A DNA stretch of 64,000 nucleotides. Source: Sphingomonadales bacterium (GTDB taxonomy: Bacteria > Pseudomonadota > Alphaproteobacteria > Sphingomonadales > Sphingomonadaceae). Position 1 is the first letter of the stretch. Each line of letters starts with the position of its first letter. The stretch covers positions 179,501-243,500 of the forward strand of contig JADJAC010000010.1 of the NCBI GenBank assembly GCA_016704425.1, read 5' to 3'. The notes under the pieces were generated by a model. The model was not told where the DNA came from and did not search any database. It was given only the letters and a program-made list of their open reading frames with translations. Below, piece by piece: positions 45,521 to 54,063 of this stretch. The position numbers and the translations under genes are program-made.

Positions 45521-45702
45521 TGTGTTGTCATGGTAGCCTTAGATCTTTCTTGCCTAACCTACGCTCAACCAGGATTGCAGCTGCGGTACGAATTGACACT
45601 GCGACTAAAAGAAACGCTGAAGGCAAGTACCAATTTGTACACAAGTAAAGAACAGGTATAGCAATAATCAGCACATAATGTGTTATCATGGCAACCTTAG
45701 AT
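45521..45702. repeat. Imperfect 24-base direct repeat around the RHS partner gene
   Basis: TGTGTTGTCATGGTAGCCTTAGAT-like copies at 45521-45544 and 45679-45702 differ at three positions and are 158 bases apart. The first contains the end, and the second the early codons, of the 75-residue gene. They suggest a duplicated or recombined gene cassette. Confidence 0.6.
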
Positions 45703-45755
45703 TGGAAAGGCCTTATTAAGATCTGAGCATTTGATCTACGCTCCTGAGTATTCAT
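45528..45755 (-). CDS. Small membrane protein, candidate immunity partner of the RHS protein
   Basis: This 75-residue protein has two hydrophobic helices (MITHYVLIIAIPVLYLCTNWYL and PSAFLLVAVSIRTAAAILV) separated by a short loop, and a basic C terminus (ERRLGKKDLRLP). Its ATG overlaps the stop of the RHS gene by four bases, the position in which immunity genes for RHS toxins normally lie. The RHS tip is itself hydrophobic, and a membrane immunity protein would fit a membrane-acting toxin. No family is recognised, so the role is inferred from position and topology only. Confidence 0.55.
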   Translation of the reverse strand: MNTQERRSNAQILIRPFQSKVAMITHYVLIIAIPVLYLCTNWYLPSAFLLVAVSIRTAAAILVERRLGKKDLRLP

Positions 45756-48700
45756 TTAGGACATCCCTTGAATTTGTTCACTGGATTTGTATTTCCGAGA
45801 TCAAATCTGTATACAGCGTATCCCACGACGCCTCCAACAACTATACCAACGCCCAAACCAAGCGGCCCGCCGAGTTCACCGACAATTGCACCAATTCTAG
45901 CACCCCCCGCAATTGCTGAAACTGCCGAAGCCCCTTCAACGACTACGACGGCGGCACTTCCGGCAACGGATCCCGCGACAATCGCGCAATCCAACGACGT
46001 CCTCGGATTCCGACTTTGCGGCCTATCCCCATTGCCCCGGCGCTCAGCACCACGTGGACCGTTGGCGTCTTGCCCGCGTCCGCCATTGCCTATCGACGGA
46101 AAGCCCTCAAAGGGCGCATTTTGATGTGGAGTTAATTTTGGGGCACAGATTTCAATATCCGTATCATCCCCGCCACCGCCACCACAAAGTCCGCTCGGAT
46201 CAATCCCATTGACCGGATCACTCCCCACATAATTGTAGAGGTTCATCCCGTCGCCATAGCCGATGGGATCAGTCTGCATGAACCGGCCGAGCGTGGGCGA
46301 ATACATCCGGGCCTTGTAGTAACTCATGCTGATTTCCGGAAGCCAGGTCTGGCCGGTATAGCCAAACCGCCCGAGGTTGCCCGCTTGCGGAATCCCGAAC
46401 TCGTCATAGCGGTTGATACCGAGCATGGCACCGCTTCCATCACTAACCGCGACCACACTACCACGCTCGTCTGCATGGAGCCAGCGGCGATCGGTCGTGC
46501 CGGATCCTTCATACCAGACCAGGGGCTCATCGTCACCGGGTCCGTGCACATACCGGCGCTGAAGTGCATTGCTGGCATTATACTCGCCAATCAAATCGCT
46601 ACCGTCATATTGGAATCGGCTAGTCACCCCGCCACCAACGGTCTGGTATAGACGTAGCGACGGATCATAGGCGAGCGTTGCACTCGATGGCCCAGTCAAA
46701 AGCAAATTCTCGGATGAATAGGCATAGGCGTTCGTTCCCGAGGTAGTGAGGTTCCCGCGACCGTCATAGGAGAGCGACGTCGCACCGGCAGCCGTCATCT
46801 GATTGAGGCCGTTGACCGTGTAGCTGCGATTGACATTGTAATGCCCGTTCCAGGCATAAGTGTCATTGCTCCGGGTCAGCGCTCCGATCTGGCTGGCGGC
46901 GTTGTAGGTGAAGCCGTTGATCGTAAGATCGTTTGTGGTTCCCACAAGGTCCTGCGTCAGGCTCGAGAGTCTTGAGACAGGATCGAAGGCAAAGCTGGTC
47001 ACCGTGCCGTTGCCGCGGACCAGGCTCGTACGGCGGCCAAGATTGTCATAAACATAGGTGCCAAGCACACCAATGCCCGAGGCTGCACCATTTTCCCGGA
47101 TCGCGGTGACGTTGCCCGTCACATCATAGTCATAGGTCACGTAGAAGGCATCGGGCCAGGTCGTGCGTGTCCGCCTGCCTGCCAGATCATATTGGTAGGA
47201 CACGCTTCCCAACGGGCCGGACTGGGTCAGGTTCCGGCTGAGCGCATCATAGGTGAACCCCAGCACATTGCCGGTCTGGCTCGCTTGCGTCAGACGGCCG
47301 AAGAGGTCGTAACTCAGGCTGACATCGGGCTCGGTGCCTGGCAGATTCTTCAAGGTCATCCGGCTGAGATTATCGTATGTATAGTTGATCAGCTGGCCGT
47401 CGCGCAGGCGGCGCTGGGTGATGTTGCTACGCACGTCGTAGGTGAACTGCTCATAATCAGTGGTCGAACTGGTGAGCGACCCTTGCGTGCCATTGGGAAA
47501 ACGGACCTTCGCTGTGCGGTCGAAACCGTCATATTCATAAGTGGTGCGATTGTTCTCGGCATCGGTCAGGGTCGCGAGCGTACCGTTGGTGTTGTAGGTG
47601 CTGCTTGCTTCATTGGCCTGATCCGTCGTGCCAACGGCGGCCTGCACCTGGGTCACTTCGCTTGCCGCATTGTAGACGGCTTTGCTGACCCGATCCGGCC
47701 CGGTTGTGACATTACTGGTTTGCGGCACGCAGGCATCGGTTTGCGACGCCCATTGCGCGGGGTCCATCCGTTGCACACTGCAATTGACGCGGCCCAAAGC
47801 ATCATAGTTGGTTTGCGCCACAGCATAGGTGGTGCCGCCCGCCTTGGCTTCCTGCTTCACCGCGCGGCCATTGGCATCATAGGTCGTCACTGACTGTTGT
47901 TGCGAGCTAAAGCTCGCCCAGGCGGCATCAGATTGGTCGGTAACGGTGCCAAGCTCGATCTGCGTCATCTGTCCGTCTGTGTTGTAGGTCATACGCTGCG
48001 CAATGGGGATGCGTGATCCCGCGCCATCCGGATCTGGCCCGACGATGCCCACAACCTGTCGGGCGGCATCGAAGCGCGTGCGGACCGTATCCGCCGTACC
48101 CGCAAGCGGGCCATCGATGGTCAGGCGGTTGCCGAACGCGTCATAAGTGACGCTCGTTGTTGCAGAGACACTGTTGTTGCCCGATGCCTTTGTCACCGAG
48201 ACCGGCAACAGATTATTGGCTGTCCCTGCAGTCTGCGGGCCATAGCCAATACTCGTCTTCACTTCATCGGCAGCAGCAGCACAGCTGGCTATGGTCTGGC
48301 AAGACGAGGTGTCGGTCAGCACATATTGATTCTGGCCAGAGGCGACGATGCTGCCAGCACTGTTCTTGTAATAGGCCTGCCGCGTCCCATAGGTGTAGCG
48401 CGTTTGCGGACGGATGCCGCCCGAAGTGGCGGCGGGAGCGGTGGCGGTCAGCAGTCCGCCATGTGTCGTGTCATAGGTGTAATCAGTCTGGTTCGATGCC
48501 GCATCGCGGGTCCAATTCGGCTTGTTGCACTTGACCGGCTGCGTGCAACTGGCGTCATAACCAACAGTGCTGATGATGTTGGCCAAGCCGGACCCAGACT
48601 TTGCGATCGCGGTCTCCTGCGTGACATTGCCGCGCGCATCATAGGTATAAGTGAGCTGGTTGCCTTCGGGATAGGTGACTCCGGTCAGGCGGCCGTTGCT

Positions 48701-49831
48701 GTCATATGTGTAGCTCGTTGTGCGATTGAGTTCGTCTCGGAAACTCATGACCCGGTTGGTGGTCGTGTTGGTGACATATACGCGCTGGCCGCCATTCGGG
48801 TCCGTCACGGTTGCAGTCATGTTGGGTGCTGCGAGCGCCCAACTGTATGTCCAGTTCACGCCATTGGCCGTGATCGACGAAATCTTGCCAGTGGCATCGG
48901 AGGTCGCCACAAGATTGTCCGAGGCCGAACCCGGACGCCTTATCGCAGTCGTGCGGAGCGTTGAATTGATCGTATAGGTGGTGACCCTGCTGAGGTTGTC
49001 GGTCTCGGTCCGCGTCGTGACGCTGCCAGCGACGGATTCTGCAAACGTCAGGCTCGGCCAGTTTTGTGTCAGGCCAGTGCAGGAGTCGGCATCCGGATCA
49101 CAATAATCGACGCCGAGATTGAGGAGCGTGACTTTTGCAACCTTCTGCCAGTTATTATCGAACGCCGAACCGACATATTCGATCTTCGTCATATAGCCTT
49201 TTGACGAAGTGACCGAGCGCACCCGAAGTGAGCTTGTCCATCCCTGCAGGCCTTCGTACGAGAGAGACTTGTACCTAAAGGTCAGTTTTTCGCCGTCCGG
49301 CCTCAGGATATAGTTTGCAACAGCAACCGCGCGCTTGTTGTAGAAATGCCAGGCCACTGCCGTGGGGTCTCCCGCGGTGGTGTCGAAATAGACAATGGTG
49401 CCGTCCTGCATCGTAAGCGTGAACACACTTCCCGCAGGGTTCGACGTCAATGTTTCGCCCGTCGCTTGCTGGTTGACATAGGCGCCGCTGACAAAATTGA
49501 AATTCAGCGTGGCGCTGCCGACTACGACTTCAACCCCGCCCGTCACATAATAGACCGCGTAGCGCCAGGGCTGGGTCCAGACCAAACCGGATTTGGTGAG
49601 CGAAAAGGCCATCCCCGTATCGTTCGTTCCAATCGCGACGGCATTGGTCTGAAGCTGATATCCGGCGGTCGCAAGATTTGCGCCGCGCTCGTCCACGGCC
49701 AACCGGACCGGCGGCACCGGAACTTCCATGGTTTGTGCCTGCGCCGATGCGTTCGCATAGACCGTAAGCATGGTCGAACACATCACCGCGGTCCGGCGCG
49801 CGCTCCAGCGACGAAGTTTCGATTTGCTCAT
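45752..49831 (-). CDS. RHS/YD-repeat secreted protein with glycine-rich hydrophobic C-terminal tip
   Basis: This 1359-residue exported protein has a signal peptide (MCSTMLTVYANASAQAQ). The body is an RHS/YD-repeat shell with many units such as YTYDSNGRLTGVTYPEGNQLTYTYDARGNVTQE and FAFDPVSRLSSL. The conserved RHS core ends with GRFGYTGQTW...YYKARMYSPTLGRFMQTDPIGYGDGMNLYNYVGSDPVNGIDPSGL (~1215). The last ~144 residues form a variable tip: an Asn/Gly/Arg linker, then a glycine-zipper-like segment (GSAAVVVVEGASAVSAIAG, GELGGPLGLGVGIVVGGVVGYAVY). This is the layout of polymorphic RHS toxins. The tip has no nuclease motif. An overlapping small membrane gene follows. Confidence 0.85.
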   Translation of the reverse strand: MSKSKLRRWSARRTAVMCSTMLTVYANASAQAQTMEVPVPPVRLAVDERGANLATAGYQLQTNAVAIGTNDTGMAFSLTKSGLVWTQPWRYAVYYVTGGVEVVVGSATLNFNFVSGAYVNQQATGETLTSNPAGSVFTLTMQDGTIVYFDTTAGDPTAVAWHFYNKRAVAVANYILRPDGEKLTFRYKSLSYEGLQGWTSSLRVRSVTSSKGYMTKIEYVGSAFDNNWQKVAKVTLLNLGVDYCDPDADSCTGLTQNWPSLTFAESVAGSVTTRTETDNLSRVTTYTINSTLRTTAIRRPGSASDNLVATSDATGKISSITANGVNWTYSWALAAPNMTATVTDPNGGQRVYVTNTTTNRVMSFRDELNRTTSYTYDSNGRLTGVTYPEGNQLTYTYDARGNVTQETAIAKSGSGLANIISTVGYDASCTQPVKCNKPNWTRDAASNQTDYTYDTTHGGLLTATAPAATSGGIRPQTRYTYGTRQAYYKNSAGSIVASGQNQYVLTDTSSCQTIASCAAAADEVKTSIGYGPQTAGTANNLLPVSVTKASGNNSVSATTSVTYDAFGNRLTIDGPLAGTADTVRTRFDAARQVVGIVGPDPDGAGSRIPIAQRMTYNTDGQMTQIELGTVTDQSDAAWASFSSQQQSVTTYDANGRAVKQEAKAGGTTYAVAQTNYDALGRVNCSVQRMDPAQWASQTDACVPQTSNVTTGPDRVSKAVYNAASEVTQVQAAVGTTDQANEASSTYNTNGTLATLTDAENNRTTYEYDGFDRTAKVRFPNGTQGSLTSSTTDYEQFTYDVRSNITQRRLRDGQLINYTYDNLSRMTLKNLPGTEPDVSLSYDLFGRLTQASQTGNVLGFTYDALSRNLTQSGPLGSVSYQYDLAGRRTRTTWPDAFYVTYDYDVTGNVTAIRENGAASGIGVLGTYVYDNLGRRTSLVRGNGTVTSFAFDPVSRLSSLTQDLVGTTNDLTINGFTYNAASQIGALTRSNDTYAWNGHYNVNRSYTVNGLNQMTAAGATSLSYDGRGNLTTSGTNAYAYSSENLLLTGPSSATLAYDPSLRLYQTVGGGVTSRFQYDGSDLIGEYNASNALQRRYVHGPGDDEPLVWYEGSGTTDRRWLHADERGSVVAVSDGSGAMLGINRYDEFGIPQAGNLGRFGYTGQTWLPEISMSYYKARMYSPTLGRFMQTDPIGYGDGMNLYNYVGSDPVNGIDPSGLCGGGGGDDTDIEICAPKLTPHQNAPFEGFPSIGNGGRGQDANGPRGAERRGNGDRPQSRNPRTSLDCAIVAGSVAGSAAVVVVEGASAVSAIAGGARIGAIVGELGGPLGLGVGIVVGGVVGYAVYRFDLGNTNPVNKFKGCPK

Positions 49832-49884
49832 TTCCTACCCCACCCCAAAATGCTCAACTATTGGCAATCCTTGTCGGCTCGAAC

Positions 49885-50109
49885 TTAGGGTGGTGGCGGG
49901 TTAGGGGAACCAGTAACCGCAAGGTTCTTGCGGTTGTTTGCCTTGTCGTGGCTGTAAGTGGCGGTGACATTGTTGTTCACTGTGCCCGTCCGTTTGACTT
50001 CGATCAGGCGACCCTTTGCATCATATTTGTAGGTGATTGTTTCTGCGGCATGCGCAGAATTCTGGAGAAATGCGCCAATTAACATCAGACTAACTGTGAC
50101 TGTTCTCAT
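49885..50109 (-). CDS. Small exported single-YD-repeat protein
   Basis: This 74-residue protein has a signal peptide (MRTVTVSLMLIGAFLQNSAHAAE) followed by one RHS-like repeat pair: TITYKYDAKGRLIEVKRTGTVNNNVTATYSHDKANNRKNLAVTGSPNPPPP. It lies 53 bases upstream of the large RHS gene on the same strand and so may share its transcript. It is too short to form a shell. It may be a remnant of a larger repeat protein or a secreted companion. The signal peptide and clean stop support a real gene. Confidence 0.6.
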   Translation of the reverse strand: MRTVTVSLMLIGAFLQNSAHAAETITYKYDAKGRLIEVKRTGTVNNNVTATYSHDKANNRKNLAVTGSPNPPPP

Positions 50110-50341
50110 CAGAACGCCCTCCTCGACTCGAAGACATAGTCAGGTTTTATCAGGAAGTTTCATCACATTTGGCGATCATTAGCAAATTTGGCAGAAATCC
50201 AATCATCTCATCAATTTTTATTATCATGCTGCTTCGTAGGAACGGCACTTGTTTGCGTATATTCAAAATTCTGACAAATGATCTCAGCCGTTTATTTGTT
50301 CGACATTCCTGCTCGGTCTGATTTCTCAATTGGGACTGGGC
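50110..50341. other. AT-rich intergenic stretch upstream of the RHS operon
   Basis: This stretch contains no convincing gene. It is AT-rich and should include the promoter for the YD-repeat and RHS genes on the minus strand. Confidence 0.45.
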
Positions 50342-50554
50342 ATGACGGCAATTCTAACACAACGGCAATGGCGACCAATTGAACGACTAGTTCCTGACCT
50401 GGCGTCGACACATTCACTTTACCGCAGGATGTCGCCGAACTCGCAGACACCGGTTCCCGAGTCGGCATCCTGGCTGATGCTGCTTGCGGGCTTTGCGGTG
50501 ATCGGGACTGCCTGCTGCGCACCGGGCAGGCAATCGAGATTGCGCGCCAGTTAA
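50342..50554 (+). pseudogene. Possible remnant of a PEP-CTERM protein
   Basis: The last part of this short frame reads SQTPVPESASWLMLLAGFAVIGTAC, then CAPGRQSRLRAS. This closely follows the PEP-CTERM sorting signal (VPEP-x-x-W, hydrophobic helix with GF...G, basic tail), here with PES for PEP. The upstream residues show no signal peptide or known domain, and the basic RRR cluster is displaced by a frameshift-like change. It is most likely the end of a lost exported protein. Confidence 0.35.
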
Positions 50555-50659
50555 ACATGACCGTAATGGTGAAGCCATCGCCTTTCGGAAATCGTGGTCC
50601 AGCTGCAATCGGGTAAGAACCTCACCGCCCGGTCGTCCCGGTCTCGACTCCGGCGACAA

Positions 50660-51874
50660 TTAACGGGATCGCCGCTCCGGGCTACCAATCTGGAACGGTC
50701 CCATCCACCACGGATCGAGGATGGGCGCGATTGCGGCGCTGTACCTTAGCGATGCGGACGCAAAGAACCCAGCGCACTGATCCGCTACTTGGCATCCTTC
50801 ACATTCCGGAACATACTCCTGCTTCCAGTCGCTGATAGACCTGCGCGCGAACCGCCAGAGCGATCGGTCCATCGTGCACAGCTGGCTGTTATAGATCGAG
50901 ACGTTCACGCGCGCGCGGTCGAGCGTTCCCACAGCAGCGGCAAGCTGCTCCTGATACTCCACCGGGTCCACCCACAGCAGGTCGACATGCGCACGTGCAA
51001 AGCCCATCCATTCGAGGCCCATGAGCGCAACATGATCAACGAAAAGCAGGTTGCGGGTAATGAAGTGCGCCAGGTCCGGCAGGCGGTCGACAGTCTGCCT
51101 GTGGAGCACCACGCGGATCTCCACTGGGACCTTGAACCGCTTGAGATTGAGCACGCCCAGGATGGTTTCATCAAAGGCGCCCTCGGCTTGGACGACATAA
51201 TCGTGAACATCGGCAAGGTCTGAATAGATAGGGATCCCCACCATCAGGTCAGGATGGCCAATGCGACCCAGCGCCGCTGCAAAATCGGGATCAGCGAAGC
51301 TCCGGCCGTTCGACAGGACATGCAGCGCCGTCCGCGGCAGGAAGGATTTGCACGCTTGCACCAGCTCAAGGAAGCGCGCGCCCAGCAGGGTGGGCTCGCC
51401 GCCACTGAACATGATCTCGGGCGTATCCGGGTCGATCAGCGGGAGGGCCGCAAGAATTTCGTCCACAATCCAGCCATCATCGACCTGGCGCGGGGGCTGG
51501 GAACACATAAGGCAATAATTGTTGCACTGTTCGGTCAGCAGAAAGCTGTTCATTGCCGAAGACCGCCGAAACAGCACGCGCGCAGCCCCGCGGTGCGGTT
51601 CGATGCGCACAATGTCGCCGTCGCCCAGATAGGAAAAGTCCGCCGGAAGCGTGACAACCGGCCTGCTCCCGGGATCAAGGTCGGCGGGCGAGACGCCATC
51701 AATCAGGAAGTAACAGGCAAATCCGTCCGGAATGTCGGTCGAGTGGACGACAAACCCTTCGCGCCTGCGCAGCCCGGCAGGGCGGCCAGGATCCCGCGAA
51801 ACCCGGATCACCGTGCGCGGCTCGGCAGGAAACTCGCCTGCAAACCGAGCATTGCTGGTGCCCAGAGTGATCAT
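50660..51874 (-). CDS. hxsC: His-Xaa-Ser system radical SAM maturase HxsC
   Basis: This 404-residue radical SAM enzyme has the cluster motif in SFLLTEQCNNYCLMCSQPPR (CxxxCxxC, ~115-122), the GGEP motif in EIMFSGGEPTLLGARF and a C-terminal Cys cluster (YVPECEGCQVADQCAGFF) like SPASM/auxiliary-cluster regions. It is the last gene of an hxsA-D-B-C cluster and matches HxsC by order and N-terminal style. The start overlaps the hxsB stop (ATGA). With HxsB it should modify the His-Xaa-Ser repeat peptide; the reaction is not known. Confidence 0.85.
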   Translation of the reverse strand: MITLGTSNARFAGEFPAEPRTVIRVSRDPGRPAGLRRREGFVVHSTDIPDGFACYFLIDGVSPADLDPGSRPVVTLPADFSYLGDGDIVRIEPHRGAARVLFRRSSAMNSFLLTEQCNNYCLMCSQPPRQVDDGWIVDEILAALPLIDPDTPEIMFSGGEPTLLGARFLELVQACKSFLPRTALHVLSNGRSFADPDFAAALGRIGHPDLMVGIPIYSDLADVHDYVVQAEGAFDETILGVLNLKRFKVPVEIRVVLHRQTVDRLPDLAHFITRNLLFVDHVALMGLEWMGFARAHVDLLWVDPVEYQEQLAAAVGTLDRARVNVSIYNSQLCTMDRSLWRFARRSISDWKQEYVPECEGCQVADQCAGFFASASLRYSAAIAPILDPWWMGPFQIGSPERRSR

Positions 51875-53330
51875 GCCGAATAGGCCCAGCGCTCAAAGAT
51901 CTCACGGACCTTGGGATTATCGGTCATTCGCTCGATCAAGCCGCGGAAAATGGCCATGTTGCGGTTGCAGAACGCCGAAAGGGGCTTCTTGCCCACCACA
52001 TCGCCCTGCGTGGCATGGTGGAACACCGGATCGGCCCCACAATAGGGTTCAAAGGCGCACCAGGAACACATGGGCGCACTCGCCGCGAACGACGCTTCCA
52101 GCGGCCCAGCAGGGCTTCGCTGGTGAAGATTTCCTCGTAACTGTCGGCATGGACATTGCCGATCCGAAAGCTCTTGTCGCCCATTTCGGCTAGCATCCGG
52201 CTTTCGTCGGAGGCATAAACATCGCCGTCGTAGTTATAGACAACGGCTCCGATTCCCGCTCCTGAAGGGCTGATCAGGTCAACATATCCCGGCTGAAACG
52301 GCGTCAGCATCTTGCGCAGGATCATTGCGGCATAGAATTCCTGGAAGGCAAAGCCGCCCAGGTTCAGTTCGATGATGTAGTCCAGCCCTTCAAAATAAAA
52401 GTCGAGCCATTTTGACTGGTCATAAGCCTGGTAGAACTTGGTCTTGATCGCAAAGCCATAGGGCGAAAGCGGTCGCAGGAAGATCCCGCCGAAATCCTGC
52501 GCCACATACTCATCGACAATGTCGCGAGCCCGCGAAAGGCTCGCCATGGTCGTCGTCATCAGCGCGCCGACACTGTCCTTGCCCAGGTGCATCCGCGCGC
52601 GCGCGATGCCGGAGATCGTGCGCTCGTAGGAATCATTGCCAGGGCGCGGGCGATTGCGGTTGTGCAGGTCTGCCGGTCCATCGAGCGAGGTCGATAGGAG
52701 AATGTCGTGTTCGCCGGCAAAGGCAAGCGCCTCGTCGTCCAGCAGGGCAAGGTTCGTTGCAATGACAAACTGCAGGTCACGCTGCTCGGTTTGGTTCCGG
52801 CGGAGCGCCTCCGCAACAATCATCCGGATCAAGGGCAGGTTCAGCAGGGATTCGCCCCCCTGGAATTCAAACTTGAGCGCAGGTGAAGGAGACCGGAACG
52901 CAAGATCAATCGCTTTCATCGCCGTGGCATCGGTCATGTCGAATTCACGACGATCATCATTGGCCCGCGACACCTGGCAATAGGGGCAGGAATGGTCGCA
53001 CCGCAGGGTCGTCACAAAAATGTGCAGCCCAGTGAAATTCGCCAGCGGCGCGAGCTTCGTCCGCAGCTTTAGCGCTAGCAAGTCCATTGCGACGCGGGAT
53101 CCGGCATCTGCCAGGAAGTGCTTGCCCTTGAGCTCGCCAAAGGCGGCGTCCCTGCGGCTCAAGGTTCCTTTGCCAAACCGGTCGAGCGTCGCTCGATCAA
53201 GGACCGCGAACTCGCCGGCTGCATTGGTCAGCACATAATCGTTACCGCGCAGCCGGGTGAACCGGAAGGGCAGGAGCTGATAGTCGGTCGATGTGGGCTG
53301 GAACGCTGCAAGGTCCCGAAACTTGCTCAT
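51871..53330 (-). pseudogene. hxsB: His-Xaa-Ser system radical SAM maturase HxsB, frameshifted
   Basis: The first ~408 residues form a radical SAM protein: FVTTLRCDHSCPYCQVSR (CxxxCxxC), FEFQGGESLLNLPLIRMIV and IATNLALLDDEALAFAGEHDI-LLSTSLDGP. At about 52101-52104 the frame breaks: after LLGR the sequence in the next frame gives LEASFAASAPMCSWCAFEPYCGADP...ATQGD, the conserved SPASM-like end, and stops at 51871 overlapping hxsC. One base is missing in a CGN codon. As read, the protein ends with a nonsense tail at 51936. It could be a true mutation or an assembly error. All other positions look intact. Confidence 0.85.
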
Positions 53331-53653
53331 CCCTGCAGGCCGGTCCTTGAAAAGGCCAGGCCCAAGATGGCGGTGCGTACAGATTCTGTCTGGGCTTCCA
53401 CGAGGAGGCGCAAATCCTGGTCAAGGACTTCACGCCGGAAGTCGCGCTCCAGGATGGCTGGGTCGTCAGCCCCCGACACAGGCGTCAAGAGACACCGGGT
53501 GCCATCTGCGGTGTCTTCGAAGCTGGTGGTCACCCGTGCCATCATCACCAATGCAGCACGCTTCAACGCTTCGGCAGCAAAGAGCGCGCGGGGAAAATCA
53601 ATGGCAATAGGGACCGCAGCCGGCACTGGTTCGGTCACGTCCGCGTCGCGCAC
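53327..53653 (-). CDS. hxsD: His-Xaa-Ser system protein HxsD
   Basis: This 108-residue protein corresponds to HxsD, a small conserved partner in His-Xaa-Ser systems: IAIDFPRALFAAEALKRAALVMMARVTTSFED...TRCLLTPV..AILERDFRREVLDQDLRLLVEAQTESVRTAIL. No enzyme motif is known; it may be a recognition or chaperone subunit. Its stop overlaps the hxsB start by four bases and it lies 16 bases after hxsA. Identification rests on cluster position plus family resemblance. Confidence 0.8.
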   Translation of the reverse strand: MRDADVTEPVPAAVPIAIDFPRALFAAEALKRAALVMMARVTTSFEDTADGTRCLLTPVSGADDPAILERDFRREVLDQDLRLLVEAQTESVRTAILGLAFSRTGLQG

Positions 53654-53669
53654 AGCCTCACATCAGCCC

Positions 53670-53951
53670 CTAAAAGGAGCTGGATGCGTGAGACGAATGG
53701 CTGGAGTGGGATGCGTGGGACGAATGGCTGGAGTGGGATGAGTGGCTCGAGTGCAAGGCATGCACCGCGAGTCCCGACCGGCCTTCGGCATGATCCAGCA
53801 GCAGGTCACTGGCCGGAGAAGCGGGCACCGACACACTCGTCGCGGGATCAATTGATCGTGGAGCAGGAGCAGTCGCACCCGCAGAAGCCACTGGCAGCAG
53901 TGCGCCGATTGTCACAGCGAAAGGCCTCAGAAACCTCCGTTTTTCGCTCAT
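53670..53951 (-). CDS. hxsA: His-Xaa-Ser repeat peptide precursor HxsA
   Basis: This 93-residue peptide has a signal-like N terminus (MSEKRRFLRPFAVTIGALLPVASAGA) and ends in eight tandem His-x-Ser units (HSS or HAS) before SSF. This is the hallmark of HxsA, the peptide modified by HxsB and HxsC. The ATG at 53951 follows GGGAGAAG; the longer frame to 54008 adds an unlikely leader. Near-identical 24-base DNA repeats encode the HxS units, so repeat number can change easily. First gene of hxsA-D-B-C. Confidence 0.85.
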   Translation of the reverse strand: MSEKRRFLRPFAVTIGALLPVASAGATAPAPRSIDPATSVSVPASPASDLLLDHAEGRSGLAVHALHSSHSSHSSHSSHASHSSHSSHASSSF

Positions 53952-54063
53952 TTTGACTTCTCCCATGTTAAGCATGATGGTGGTCTTGTTCGCAGGGAAA
54001 GTCAACACTGGCTATTGCCAAGATATTGTTCCGTTTTCGTACGAATCGGTCAGGGGATCTAAA

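Noticed and set aside
45437..45661. 74-codon plus-strand frame near the RHS partner gene
   Set aside because: Overlaps the better supported minus-strand gene and has no clear signal; probably a shadow.
50292..50558. 88-codon minus-strand frame
   Set aside because: Low-complexity Arg/Ser composition opposite the PEP-CTERM-like remnant; no start-site or motif support.
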